Source of the DNA: Bostrychus sinensis
Lineage: Eukaryota > Chordata > Actinopteri > Gobiiformes > Eleotridae
Assembly: GCA_020698575.1 (NCBI GenBank)
Contig: CM036251.1
Coordinates: forward strand, 3,357,288-3,421,287
Length of the DNA: 64,000 nucleotides
Reading direction: 5' to 3'
Shown here: piece by piece, positions 53,901-63,911 of the stretch
Layout: each line of letters opens with the position of its first letter
Position numbering within the stretch: the stretch's first letter is position 1
Made by a program: the position numbers and the translations under genes
The notes under the pieces: model-generated
Database searches by the model: none
Seen by the model: only the letters and a program-made list of their open reading frames with translations
Told to the model about the DNA's origin: nothing

Positions 53901-56700
53901 ACACCTGAAATATTTTAATATATAAGTCACACCTGAGTATACGTCACACCTCTAGACAGACGATGGAAAAAAGTGCCACTTATAGTCCGGAAAATACGGT
54001 ATGTTTTATGCTGTTTGCGATTTCCTCCAGATTTTTTTTAAAGAGGGGGTCACAAACCAGTGTACTTTTTTGTGCCGGTCCCAAGCCAGGATTAAAACCT
54101 ACAGTAAAGATGTTGTAGAAACACAGATCAGGCCAAAGTCCTGAAGCCGGCTGCCATGATAAAAACACATTTGGATTCACCAGTCTTAGTCCCGCCTCCT
54201 CTCTTATGGTCCGCCCCATTCCCCGTGGGCCTCACCTGCAGGTCTCCAGTCCTCGGTCCAAGGCCCGCTGGACCCGGTCTCTCGTGGCCAAGGTCAGGTT
54301 CTGAGAGAGACAGGCCTCCGTCGCCTCAGTGAAGTTAAACTGGTACTGTCCTTTAGGTCCGGTCAGGAACACGACTCCAGAGACCGAGGGCAGATCTGAG
54401 ACTGAGGGGACAGAGAGGTCAGAGGTCAGTTTGGAGACGCAGACAGGAGCGGGTTCTCAGTGTGGTCAGTAGTACAACCTTAGAACCTACACAATCTCCT
54501 TAAAGTGTCTCTGAACCAAAATATGGGACATTAGCAGGAGTTATTACCCAAAAATTTACCCTAAAGTATTTAAAGCTCCCATATTCTGCTTTTTTCAGGC
54601 TTTTCTGAAAGAATATTGGACTCCTTTGCATTAGTATTTCAGTTTTTTTAACTTAAATAATGCATCTGTGGCTAATTACCAGGGCCACTAGCAACATAAA
54701 GTTAACTTCGTAGTGACGGAGGTTTAAGGATCACTCAAACTGGGTCTGAACGTCCTCCCTACCCCCTAACCCCTCAATCACTGTACAGTCCAGCACTATA
54801 CAGTGGACTATAGTGCACTCATTTTCAGACACTCACACACTATTTTTCTCTCACCGGTGATCATGTGACTCTGGCGTCTGTGTAAAAAAAAGTTCGGAAA
54901 CTCTGCTGATAATGTTCTTCTGTGATAAAGCTCGACCAGTCTCAGATGTTTTAGTGTTTATAGATAAATAATAGTCATACGTGTGATATTTAACATGAAT
55001 TATCGCTATAATGAATAAAACAGATGATTATTGCAGCTCTGTGCCTTACGTGGGGAGGCTGAACGCTGGCTAAGCTAACGTTAGCAATTTTACACTGCAA
55101 CGGTTTATTTAAGAGCTTTTTATTTCTGATTACGACATGACAGAAGTAAAAAAAGGCGTTTCTAACTGGTTTCATTCAGACGTGTTGTGTACAGTTTAAA
55201 GTTCTGTCGCGGTCCCGCTGTTCTCCTCCGAAACTCGCAAAGCATTCTGGTCTATACTGACCTCTAGTGACCATTGCTGTACACTACTTGTTTTGAGAGC
55301 ACTATTTTTTATCCATTAGACATTCGGACACCGCTACAAAATGGTGTGACCACTTTATAGTGCACTACAGAGGGATTAGGGAGGACGTTCGGACACAGCC
55401 CAGGTCTGTTTTTGAGGAGGAAACAACAACAACAACAACAACAACAACAGAAGCGTGGCTGCCATTTTGTTCCTACAACCCCTCCGACCTCCGCCAAACT
55501 CACTCACACATTCACACATTCACACATTCACACAGGCAGCGTGGCTGAAGTGTCTTGCTCACACAACAGCAGTGCAGTGGCGGTAGATTGAACCACCAAC
55601 CTCTGGGTTAGTGGGCGAACGTCTCTACTGCCACTGCCACTTTTAACAATGTTCAAAGGTCAAAAAAGTTGATGTAGCAGAAAAGGTGTGACATATTTAC
55701 AATCTAAATCTCCTTAGCAGTGCATGAATCACAACAAAAGGTTTACTCTGCAAATTTTCAGTATCTGCATTAGATAAAATTACTTGAATTAAGATTATTA
55801 ATATTGATTTAAGCAAAAATTCAGGTCATTAATCTTGATTTGAACAATTTTCACGAGATTAGATTTATTTATTTATTTATTAGATAAATTATTACTAGAT
55901 TATTTGCCTTGTTTTAAAGTTTTTTTCTCCCTGTTTCAAGCTATTTTTTTTAACTTATTTCAAGCTAAATTTTCTGTCCATGGGGTAAGGTAATTTAGCT
56001 TAAAATAAGTTAAAAAAAATAGCTTGAAACAGGGGAAAGAAAAACTTTGAAACAAGGCAAATAATAGTAATAAGTTACCTAATAACTTAATAAATCTAAC
56101 CCAGTTATTCTTGCTTAAATCAATATTATTAATCTGAATTCAAGTAACTGTATCTAATGTAGATAGTGATTTATTTGCAGTGTAAAAAGAAGTCACCTGG
56201 AGTTGTTTTTTAAGTCCAGATGATTTTTTTTTTTAAACCTTTTGCTGTGATTGAGTTTTGGCAGTACATGGTTTAGCCTCTGTGGCATTGCTCCTGTCTG
56301 CTTCTCCAAACTTGGGCTGTGCTGAATATTTACTGTAGGGAATAAATTATCTGCAAAAGTAGTTTAAAGGACATCACCGGTAGCTTATATCACACTTGTG
56401 TTACTTATAAATGTTTAGAAAAATGCCAAAATAAGAAAAGTATGACTTATTCTGCATAGACTTCACAAAAACAGATCCATTTTAACACATTTTAAACTGA
56501 ATGTGTGAGCAAAATGAATCAAGTAAATGAAGATTACATGGCAAAAGATAATGAAAAATTAGGAAAATCTAGTAATCTTTGCAAATCTAGTTCCTTTATG
56601 AGAAATATGAGAGCGTACCTGTGATGAGGCTGTGGTCCAGAGCTGAAGCGAAGTCTGGAACGATCAGAAAACAGCAGAGAATTATCCCAAAGCTGTCCAT
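46391..56700 (-). CDS. lyve1: LYVE1-like hyaluronan receptor (Link domain, type I membrane protein)
   Basis: Exons (minus strand, 5' to 3'): 56700-56619, 54401-54236, 51232-51093, 50617-50195, 46767-46689, 46583-46391; about 1083 nt, 360 aa. Exon 1 encodes a signal peptide (MDSFGIILCCFLIVPDFASA). Exons 2-3 encode a Link domain closest to LYVE1: FNFTEATEAC, LETCRFGW, VVPRLTSLTKCG, FGAWCFNAS. Exon 4 is a Thr/Pro/Ser-rich mucin-like stalk with runs of Thr. Exon 5 is a membrane helix (STALIVLCIIILVLSA). Exon 6 is a 63-residue cytoplasmic tail with eleven consecutive Glu, ending at TGA 46391-46393. LYVE1 binds hyaluronan on lymphatic endothelium. Paralogue identity (a or b, or a CD44-like relative) cannot be settled here. 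Exon 2 has two possible acceptors 6 nt apart (first base 54401 or 54395). Confidence 0.87.
46689..46767 (-). CDS. lyve1: LYVE1-like exon 5, transmembrane helix
   Basis: 79 nt with acceptor AG at 46769-46768 and donor GT at 46688-46687. It encodes an uninterrupted hydrophobic stretch (ALIVLCIIILVLSAGGAVF) followed by YYR, a normal stop-transfer signal. It joins in phase to exon 4 and to exon 6 (46583-46391). Confidence 0.87.
47143..47581. mobile_element. hAT element with 8-bp target duplication
   Basis: The ends CAGCCATTCCCAAAGT and ACTTTGGGAACCACTG are inverted. ATCTATCT is duplicated exactly at 47135-47142 and 47582-47589. At 439 bp it has no transposase. Confidence 0.9.
47688..48025 (+). 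mobile_element. tRNA-derived SINE, well preserved
   Basis: The head has RNA polymerase III boxes: GTGGCGCAGTGGGTTAAGC (A-box region) and GGTTCGAATCC (B box). A body and the tail AAGTGACTTTGAGTTGTGTG, GAAAAGTGCGATATAAA follow, ending in (ATT)n. It sits in the family A repeat and is not a functional tRNA gene. Confidence 0.85.
49154..49881. mobile_element. hAT-type MITE with TAGAGCCCGAC ends
   Basis: Ends TAGAGCCCGACTGATAT and ATATCGGTTGGGCTCTA; flanks ATCTAAAG and ATCTGAAC agree at 6 of 8 bases, consistent with an old 8-bp duplication. The interior has repeated CCGATAT motifs. It lies in the same LYVE1-like intron. Confidence 0.75.
50195..50617 (-). CDS. lyve1: LYVE1-like exon 4, Thr-rich stalk
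   Basis: About 141 codons of Thr/Ser/Pro-rich sequence, including an eight-Thr run encoded by ACN trinucleotide repeats (near 50500), expected to be O-glycosylated. It ends at a split Gly codon whose last two bases begin the membrane exon. The repeat-encoded part is likely length-polymorphic. Confidence 0.85.
50855..50905. repeat. (TAC)n microsatellite
   Basis: A nearly perfect run of ACT/TAC triplets, with interrupted relatives at 50670-50755. Both lie in the intron directly upstream (gene sense) of the Thr-rich exon 4, which itself carries ACN repeats. Confidence 0.9.
51093..51232 (-). CDS. lyve1: LYVE1-like exon 3, second half of Link domain
   Basis: It encodes FGWISEKAAVVPRLTSLTKC, then GSGKTGVVTWYAPAQQRFGA and WCFNAS, supplying the third and fourth Link cysteines. 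Acceptor AG is at 51234-51233; donor GT is at 51092-51091. The residues after CFNAS, continued in exon 4, lack the C-terminal extra cysteine found in LYVE1 and CD44. Confidence 0.88.
51552..51903. mobile_element. Long-palindrome MITE, copy 2
   Basis: Nearly identical to 3868-4262, with the same CTGCCAATGGGATAAG centre and right end GCTAGATATTGATTTTTTGC, but lacking about 50 bp of the left end. It lies in intron 2 of the LYVE1-like gene. Confidence 0.85.
52755..53999. mobile_element. CCGTATTTTC MITE (ACTATAAGTCGC subfamily) carrying a retrotransposon
   Basis: Ends CCGTATTTTCTGGACTATAA and TTATAGTCCGGAAAATACGG. Compared with 35748-36163 it is interrupted after GTCGCACTGGA by the LINE family C fragment 52856-53345, and MITE sequence resumes at CTATAAGTCACATTT. 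It lies in intron 2 of the LYVE1-like gene. Confidence 0.85.
52856..53345 (-). mobile_element. Non-LTR retrotransposon 3' end (family C), short-array copy
   Basis: Antisense fragment with a (GGCAA)n start, AGTTTATTTGTACAGCACAA, the complement of the LWNSLP segment near 53130, about four 34-bp units (53150-53283) and the complement of YKSLHGLAPQHIS near 53300-53340. It shows the ancestral, unexpanded state of the array at 29200-30515. Confidence 0.85.
54236..54401 (-). CDS. lyve1: LYVE1-like exon 2, first half of Link domain
   Basis: It encodes GVVFLTGPKGQYQFNFTEA, then TEACLSQNLTLATRDRVQRA and LETC. The two cysteines (EAC and ETC) are canonical Link cysteines. The segment before FNFTEA holds no cysteine, unlike human LYVE1 and CD44, which have an extra N-terminal one. 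The exon ends in a split Arg codon completed in exon 3. Confidence 0.88.
55422..55450. repeat. (AAC)n microsatellite
   Basis: About nine AAC triplets in intron 1 of the LYVE1-like gene, followed at 55500-55535 by a short CACACATT tandem and then a dispersed fish repeat to about 55640. Confidence 0.85.
55740..56185. mobile_element. Long-palindrome MITE, copy 3 (diverged)
   Basis: The same architecture as 3868-4262 with more divergence: GCAAATTTTCAGTATCTGCA at the left, ATAGTGATTTATTTGCAG at the right, and inner arms CAAGCTAAATTTTCTGTCCA against TAATTTAGCTTAAAATAAG. Confidence 0.75.
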
Positions 56701-57270
56701 TTTACAAAATTACAAAATCTAACAAAGTGCTCCAGGAGGAAAACCAGGTCTGAGCCCAGAGGAAGAGTCAGCGAGAGAGAGGAGAGGAAACGGGAAACAG
56801 CACTGAGCCCCAAACTGCAGATAACACACAGTCTCAGCCAATCACAGTTTTACTCTCACCTTTCACCCTAAGCACAAAAAAATGCCATTGAAAAAAATTC
56901 TAATGGTCAATAATTCCATTTTTTTTCATGGTTACAATGATTAACTTCAGTTCTCATCATAAACAGCAAAAATTAATTCTGTTTATGAAATGTAAGCCTT
57001 AAATTCCAGTTTGTGTGGTGCAAACCTCTGCCTCTGCTCAGTCTGGGACCTTTTTCTACTTTGCCCTGATGTGCACATCTCTGTAAGAACTACATTTTGG
57101 ATTTGTGCTCACGCAAACACAAACAAACTCATTTCTCAACAAACACTTTCACACCAATTTATGACAAACCTAAAACACACCCAAATCATTTTAGTTCAAA
57201 AAATGTTTTTTATTTGCCTTGTAGGCTTGATCATTTATACAAACACTAATGTGGCCATCTCCACATTTAT

Positions 57271-58010
57271 ACCTCTGTCTACCATATATGGGGAAATGGC
57301 GCCACCTACTGAAAAACAATAAAAATTAAAATTCCAATCCCTCACTGTCATGAATCCATGAAATATTTGATAAAAATGTGAAATTATATTGCAGTGACAG
57401 TGTTTAATAAAAATGTTGTTTTAATGGAAGTCAATGGCACAAATAATGTATTTGGGGTAAAGGTGTGACTATTTTTTAGACACCTTTTTAAGAGGATTTA
57501 AGAGAAATTCATCCAAAAATCCACACCTGAGGGAAAATCTATGCCATTTGAATCCACACAGCAAAAGTTATCCACAAAAAACTGGTGCAAAACATCAAAA
57601 AATGGTTGCATTTTTTCTCCCCCTACATTTGCGAGTAAAGCACAAAGGTAAAAACGTCTAAGTCCAGTTGGTCCTTGTGTGACCTCTGTCTACCATATAT
57701 GGGGAAATGGCGCCACCTAGTAAAAAACAATAAAAACTAAAATTCCAATCCCTCACTGTCATGAATCCATGAAATATTTGATAAAAATGTGAAATTATAT
57801 TGCAGTGGCAGTGTTTAATAAAAATGTTGTTTTAATGGAAGTCAATGGCACAAAAAAATGTATTTGGGGTAAAGATGGGACTATTTTTTTAGAGGATTTT
57901 TCAGAAAAAAAATCTTAAAATTCATCCAAAAACACAAACCTGAGACGAAATCTATGCCATTTGAATCAACACAGCAAAAGTTATCCACAAAAATCAAAAC
58001 AAGTCTTAGG
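57271..58010. repeat. Tandem duplication, ~411-bp offset, upstream of the LYVE1-like gene
   Basis: ACCTCTGTCTACCATATATG starts at 57271 and again at 57682. The following ~320 bp agree closely, including AATCCCTCACTGTCATGAAT and TTATCCACAAAAA. Local differences include a 10-15 bp deletion in the second copy. No gene is seen in it. Confidence 0.85.
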
Positions 58011-58229
58011 ACTGTAGGATGTGTTTTTACTGTGAAAGGTTTATAAATGCACCCCAGCATGAGCGCATGAGGTTTTTGTCATTGCTCCCGTCTGCTTCTC
58101 CAAACTGAGCGTCCTCAGGGTCCGCAGAGCTCAGGACGTTTTAGACACAAATGTAAAAACATTCGCTGCAGAGTCTCCTGTTCACCTGCAAGAGTTTGGA
58201 CAAAGCTGTGAGGAAGAGGAGAGAGCCCA

Positions 58230-58320
58230 CAGTAACACAGGGAGGACATGCCTGGGAATCGAACCCACAACCTTCTCACTGAGAGGCAGGAGCACTAACA
58301 TAACCTCTGTGTACGCTGCT
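58230..58320 (-). mobile_element. tRNA-derived SINE fragment, antisense
   Basis: GGGAATCGAACCCACAACCT is the complement of a B box (GGTTGTGGGTTCGATTCCC), followed by the complement of an A-box-like GTTAGTGCTCCTGCCTC. A similar fragment lies at 59550-59600. Confidence 0.6.
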
Positions 58321-58979
58321 TTAGCAAATGAGGATTTTTATACTGTAAGTGATTTTAGACTTTTGTGGCAGGAACTAGTGGCCATCACAGGTATTACACT
58401 TGTACACAAACCCAGTAGTACTTCACTGTCCTGAAGTACACGCTGTACTTCTACTTGTACTACCTCCTCTGGGACAGACCCCTCCCTTTGAAACTCATTT
58501 TTCTCTGTCTGTTTTTATCTGTGTTTTTGCTTCGGCAGCAGATTCTACAGGGGCCACAGAGGGACACACTTCCTCTACACTCTACTCCCTAAATACTCAA
58601 TACTTCATCTATTTTTTTACCAGAGGAGAACGAAGTACTCAAAATCTGTACTCAAGTAAAAGTACTGTTACTTAGGAGTAGAATTAAAAGTACTCAATGA
58701 AATAATCTGTTGAGTAAAAGTGAAAATATAACTTTAGCCTCTGTGCAATATTGTTTTACAGTAAAAAACTACAACTACCACAACACCATGCCTTAAACCA
58801 ATAAGAATATACTTATTTAGACTAAAAAGTAAGCTAGTTTTCCTCCAATATGTAGCTTTTAGAAAATGTAGAAAGGACATTTTCTACAAATAAATGAAAA
58901 AATAGCTGAGTACTGTTCAGTCGGGCCTCTGAAGTACAAATACTTCTTTGTGCAGTACTTTAGTTTTAAGTTGTGGACA

Positions 58980-59103
58980 GTGGCGTGACTTCCGGAGGTC
59001 AGTGAGCGGCACTTCCTGGTTCTTCCCTGGTTCTTCCTGGAGCAGCTCAGGAGCCACAGCAGCAGTGGGACGTCCCGCCGGGAGAGGAACACATCGTTAA
59101 CAG
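58980..59103 (+). other. Possible non-coding first exon or promoter, low confidence
   Basis: A locally G/C-rich segment has an ETS-like ACTTCCGG at 58987, a GAGCCACAGCAGCAGTGGGA block and CAG followed by GTCAGGAG at 59104, a plausible splice donor. There is no ATG-led frame. It may be the start of a gene running off the right edge, or chance. Confidence 0.2.
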
Positions 59104-59599
59104 GTCAGGAGTTCCAGCACTCGCTTCCTTATTTTACTTTTGGGATCAAATTAACTCCACAGAAACACTTTTTTTTACCTTGTTGTTTGTTTATTTATTA
59201 TTTCCCATAGTTCCCAAATATTTGCAGTTACGTCATATAGAAGTATTTTACTAAAGGCAAGCTCAAGAACACTTTTAATTCAATTCAATAATTTGATGAT
59301 GATTGATGAATTAAAATGCGTGTTGTATTTCTCATTGGTAAAACAAAATTGAAAAAAGGAAGACGCATGACGTAAACAAAGAAGGGTTGCCTTTGAACAA
59401 ATGTAAATGAATTCTTCACACACAGAACTGGGCAGGTGTGTGATTTCATTTTTATCTTGATTTTGAGTAAAAAAAAAAAAAAAAAAGCAGGATAATTGAT
59501 ATTTCAGTATATATTGTCTTTGTGTGCACTCAGAGATCAAGAGTCACCCGACCTAGGGATCGAACCCACAACCTCATAGCTGAGAGAGAGGAGCGCTAA

Positions 59600-62500
59600 G
59601 TCCCTCCTGCGTGTCCTAGGTCTTCCCCAGCGCCTCCTCCCAGTAGGACAGGCCCAGAACTCCTCCCCAGGGAGGCGTCCAGGAGGCTCTGAAACAGATG
59701 CCCGAGCTTCAGCTAACTCCTCTTGATGTGGAGGAGCAGCGGCTCTACTCCGAGCTCCTCCCAGGTAACTGAGCTCCTCACCCTCTCTCTAAGGGAGCGC
59801 CCTGCGGAGGAAACTCATGTCGGCCGCTTGTATCCGGGATCTTGTCCTTTTGGTCATGACCCAAAGCTCATGACCATAGGTGAGAGTAGGAACATAGGTG
59901 AGAGTAGGAACGTAGGTGAGAGGAGGAACGTAGGTGAGAGGAGGAACGTAGGTGAGAGTAGGAACATAGGTGAGAGGAGGAACGTAGGTGAGAGGAGGAA
60001 CGTAGGTGAGAGGAGGAACGTAGGTGAGAGTAGGAACGTAGGTGAGAGGAGGAACGTAGGTGAGAGTAGGAACATAGGTGAGAGGAGGAACGTAGGTGAG
60101 AGGAGGAACGTAGGTGAGAGTAGGAACATAGGTGAGAGGAGGAACGTAGGTGAGAGTAGGAACATAGGTGAGAGTAGGAACATAGGTGAGAGGAGGAACG
60201 TAGGTGAGAGTAGGAACGTAGGTGAGAGTAGGAACATAGGTGAGAGGAGGAACGTAGGTGAGAGTAGGAACATAGGTGAGAGGAGGAACGTAGGTGAGAG
60301 TAGGAACATAGGTGAGAGTAGGAACGTAGGTGAGAGGAGGAACGTAGGTGAGAGTAGGAACATAGGTGAGAGGAGGAACGTAGGTGAGAGGAGGAACGTA
60401 GGTGAGAGTAGGAACATAGGTGAGAGGAGGAACGTAGGTGAGAGGAGGAACGTAGGTGAGAGTAGGAACATAGGTGAGAGGAGGAACGTAGGTGAGAGGA
60501 GGAACGTAGGTGAGAGGAGGAACGTAGGTGAGAGGAGGAACATAGGTGAGAGGAGGAACATAGGTGAGAGGAGGAACGTAGGTGAGAGGAGGAACGTAGG
60601 TGAGAGGAGGAACGTAGGTGAGAGGAGGAACGTAGGTGAGAGGAGGAACATAGGTGAGAGGAGGAACATAGGTGAGAGGAGGAACATAGGTGAGAGGAGG
60701 AACGTAGGTGAGAGGAGGAACGTAGGTGAGAGGAGGAACGTAGGTGAGAGTAGGAACGTAGGTGAGAGGAGGAACGTAGGTGAGAGTAGGAACATAGGTG
60801 AGAGGAGGAACGTAGGTGAGAGGAGGAACGTAGGTGAGAGTAGGAACATAGGTGAGAGGAGGAACGTAGGTGAGAGGAGGAACGTAGGTGAGAGGAGGAA
60901 CGTAGGTGAGAGGAGGAACGTAGGTGAGAGGAGGAACATAGGTGAGAGGAGGAACATAGGTGAGAGGAGGAACATAGGTGAGAGTAGGAACGTAGGTGAG
61001 AGGAGGAACGTAGGTGAGAGGAGGAACGTAGGTGAGAGGAGGAACATAGGTGAGAGGAGGAACATAGGTGAGAGTAGGAACATAGGTGAGAGGAGGAACG
61101 TAGGTGAGAGTAGGAACGTAGGTGAGAGGAGGAACGTAGGTGAGAGGAGGAACGTAGGTGAGAGTAGGAACGTAGGTGAAAGGAGGAACGTAGGTGAGAG
61201 GAGGAACGTAGGTGAGAGGAGGAACGTAGGTGAGAGGAGGAACGTAGGTGAGAGGAGGAACATAGGTGAGAGGAGGAACATAGGTGAGAGGAGGAACGTA
61301 GGTGAGAGGAGGAACATAGGTGAGAGGAGGAACGTAGGTGAGAGGAGAAACGTAGGTGAGAGGAGGAACGTAGGTGAGAGTAGGAACATAGGTGAGAGGA
61401 GGAACGTAGGTGAGAGTAGGAACGTAGGTGAGAGGAGGAACGTAGGTGAGAGTAGGAACGTAGGTGAGAGGAGGAACGTAGGTGAGAGGAGGAACGTAGG
61501 TGAGAGTAGGAACGTAGGTGAGAGGAGGAACGTAGGTGAGAGGAGGAACGTAGGTGAGAGGAGGAACGTAGGTGAGAGGAGGAACGTAGGTGAGAGGAGG
61601 AACATAGGTGAGAGGAGGAACATAGGTGAGAGGAGGAACGTAGGTGAGAGGAGAAACGTAGGTGAGAGGAGGAACGTAGGTGAGAGGAGAAACGTAGGTG
61701 AGAGGAGGAACGTAGGTGAGAGGAGGAACGTAGGTGAGAGGAGAAACGTAGGTGAGAGGAGGAACGTAGGTGAGAGGAGGAACGTAGGTGAGAGGAGGAA
61801 CGTAGGTGAGAGGAGGAACGTAGGTGAGAGGAGAAACGTAGGTGAGAGGAGGAACGTAGGTGAGAGTAGGAACGTAGGTGAGAGGAGGAACGTAGGTGAG
61901 AGGAGGAACGTAGGTGAGAGGAGAAACGTAGGTGAGAGGAGGAACGTAGGTGAGAGTAGGAACGTAGGTGAGAGGAGGAACGTAGGTGAGAGGAGGAACG
62001 TAGGTGAGAGGAGGAACATAGGTGAGAGGAGGAACGTAGGTGAGAGGAGAAACGTAGGTGAGAGGAGGAACGTAGGTGAGAGGAGAAACGTAGGTGAGAG
62101 GAGGAACGTAGGTGAGAGGAGGAACGTAGGTGAGAGTAGGAACGTAGGTGAGAGGAGGAACGTAGGTGAGAGTAGGAACATAGGTGAGAGGAGGAACGTA
62201 GGTGAGAGGAGGAACGTAGGTGAGAGTAGGAACATAGGTGAGAGGAGGAACGTAGGTGAGAGGAGGAACGTAGGTGAGAGGAGGAACGTAGGTGAGAGGA
62301 GGAACGTAGGTGAGAGGAGGAACATAGGTGAGAGGAGGAACATAGGTGAGAGGAGGAACATAGGTGAGAGTAGGAACGTAGGTGAGAGGAGGAACGTAGG
62401 TGAGAGGAGGAACGTAGGTGAGAGGAGGAACATAGGTGAGAGGAGGAACATAGGTGAGAGTAGGAACATAGGTGAGAGGAGGAACGTAGGTGAGAGTAGG

Positions 62501-63790
62501 AACGTAGGTGAGAGGAGGAACGTAGGTGAGAGGAGGAACGTAGGTGAGAGTAGGAACGTAGGTGAAAGGAGGAACGTAGGTGAGAGGAGGAACGTAGGTG
62601 AGAGGAGGAACGTAGGTGAGAGGAGGAACGTAGGTGAGAGGAGGAACATAGGTGAGAGGAGGAACATAGGTGAGAGGAGGAACGTAGGTGAGAGGAGGAA
62701 CATAGGTGAGAGGAGGAACGTAGGTGAGAGGAGAAACGTAGGTGAGAGGAGGAACGTAGGTGAGAGTAGGAACATAGGTGAGAGGAGGAACGTAGGTGAG
62801 AGTAGGAACGTAGGTGAGAGGAGGAACGTAGGTGAGAGTAGGAACGTAGGTGAGAGGAGGAACGTAGGTGAGAGGAGGAACGTAGGTGAGAGTAGGAACG
62901 TAGGTGAGAGGAGGAACGTAGGTGAGAGGAGGAACGTAGGTGAGAGGAGGAACGTAGGTGAGAGGAGGAACGTAGGTGAGAGGAGGAACATAGGTGAGAG
63001 GAGGAACATAGGTGAGAGGAGGAACGTAGGTGAGAGGAGAAACGTAGGTGAGAGGAGGAACGTAGGTGAGAGGAGAAACGTAGGTGAGAGGAGGAACGTA
63101 GGTGAGAGGAGGAACGTAGGTGAGAGGAGAAACGTAGGTGAGAGGAGGAACGTAGGTGAGAGTAGGAACGTAGGTGAGAGGAGGAACGTAGGTGAGAGGA
63201 GGAACGTAGGTGAGAGGAGAAACGTAGGTGAGAGGAGGAACGTAGGTGAGAGTAGGAACGTAGGTGAGAGGAGGAACGTAGGTGAGAGGAGGAACGTAGG
63301 TGAGAGGAGGAACATAGGTGAGAGGAGGAACGTAGGTGAGAGTAGGAACATAGGTGAGAGGAGGAACGTAGATCGACAGTAAATCGAGAGCTTCACCTTT
63401 CGGCTCAGCTCCTTCTTCACCACAACAGACTGATACAACGACCGCATTACTGCAGACGCTGCACCGATCCGTCTGTCAATCTCACGCTCCATCCTTCTCT
63501 GTGTGAACAAGACCCCGAGATACTTAAACTCCTCCACTTGAGGCAGGAGCTCTCCTCCGACCTGGAGAGGGCGCCACCCTTTTCCGGTTGAGAACCATGG
63601 CCTCGGACTTGGAGGTGCTGATTCTCATCCCAGCCGCTTCACACTCGGCTGCAAACCCCAGCACCTGCTGAAGGTCTTGGTTTGATGAAGCCAACAGGAC
63701 AACATCATCTGCAAAAAGCAGAGATGAAATCCTGTGGTCCCCAAACCAGACTCCCTCCGGCCCCTGGCTGCACCTAGAAATTCTGTCCAT
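59600..63790 (-). mobile_element. Non-LTR retrotransposon (family B), antisense, split by an 18-bp minisatellite
   Basis: On the minus strand, 63790-63380 reads reverse transcriptase with the catalytic block SSLLFADDVVLLASSNQDLQ and then MEEFKYLGVLFT, EREIDRRIGAASAVMRSLYQ and KAKLSIY-like sequence, in two frames. The array (63370-59874) follows; then 59890-59600 reads YGHELWVMTKRTRSRIQAAD and MSFLRR, the downstream part of the same protein. Frameshifts and stops show that it is dead. Confidence 0.88.
59874..63370 (-). repeat. 18-bp minisatellite, ~194 units, derived from LINE coding sequence
   Basis: Unit GTGAGAGGAGGAACGTAG with G/T, G/A and A/G variants (complement CTACGTTCCTCCTCTCAC). The length is a multiple of three and no frame closes, so both strands hold a ~1220-codon open frame. 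Variant patterns repeat at an offset of 1386 bp (77 units). Confidence 0.97.
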
Positions 63791-63911
63791 AAAAATAATA
63801 AACTATGGACAAAAATGCACAATGTTCTGAAGTTTCTTAAGGTTTTTTTTTTAAGGGTTTGCATAGATTAGCTTTTGTGTAAGTCCTCAGACCTTCAGAC
63901 CTGTAGATCAC

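Noticed and set aside
58859..59092. Minus-strand frame with a signal-peptide-like start (MFLSRRDVPLLLWLLS)
   Set aside because: The remainder has no recognisable domain, it overlaps a G/C-rich candidate 5' exon and a dispersed repeat, and there is no splice support.
59723..63537. Open frames of ~1220 codons on both strands, resembling a repetitive structural protein
   Set aside because: They arise because the 18-bp unit is a multiple of three without stops; the ends are LINE fragments and no promoter or splice structure supports a gene.
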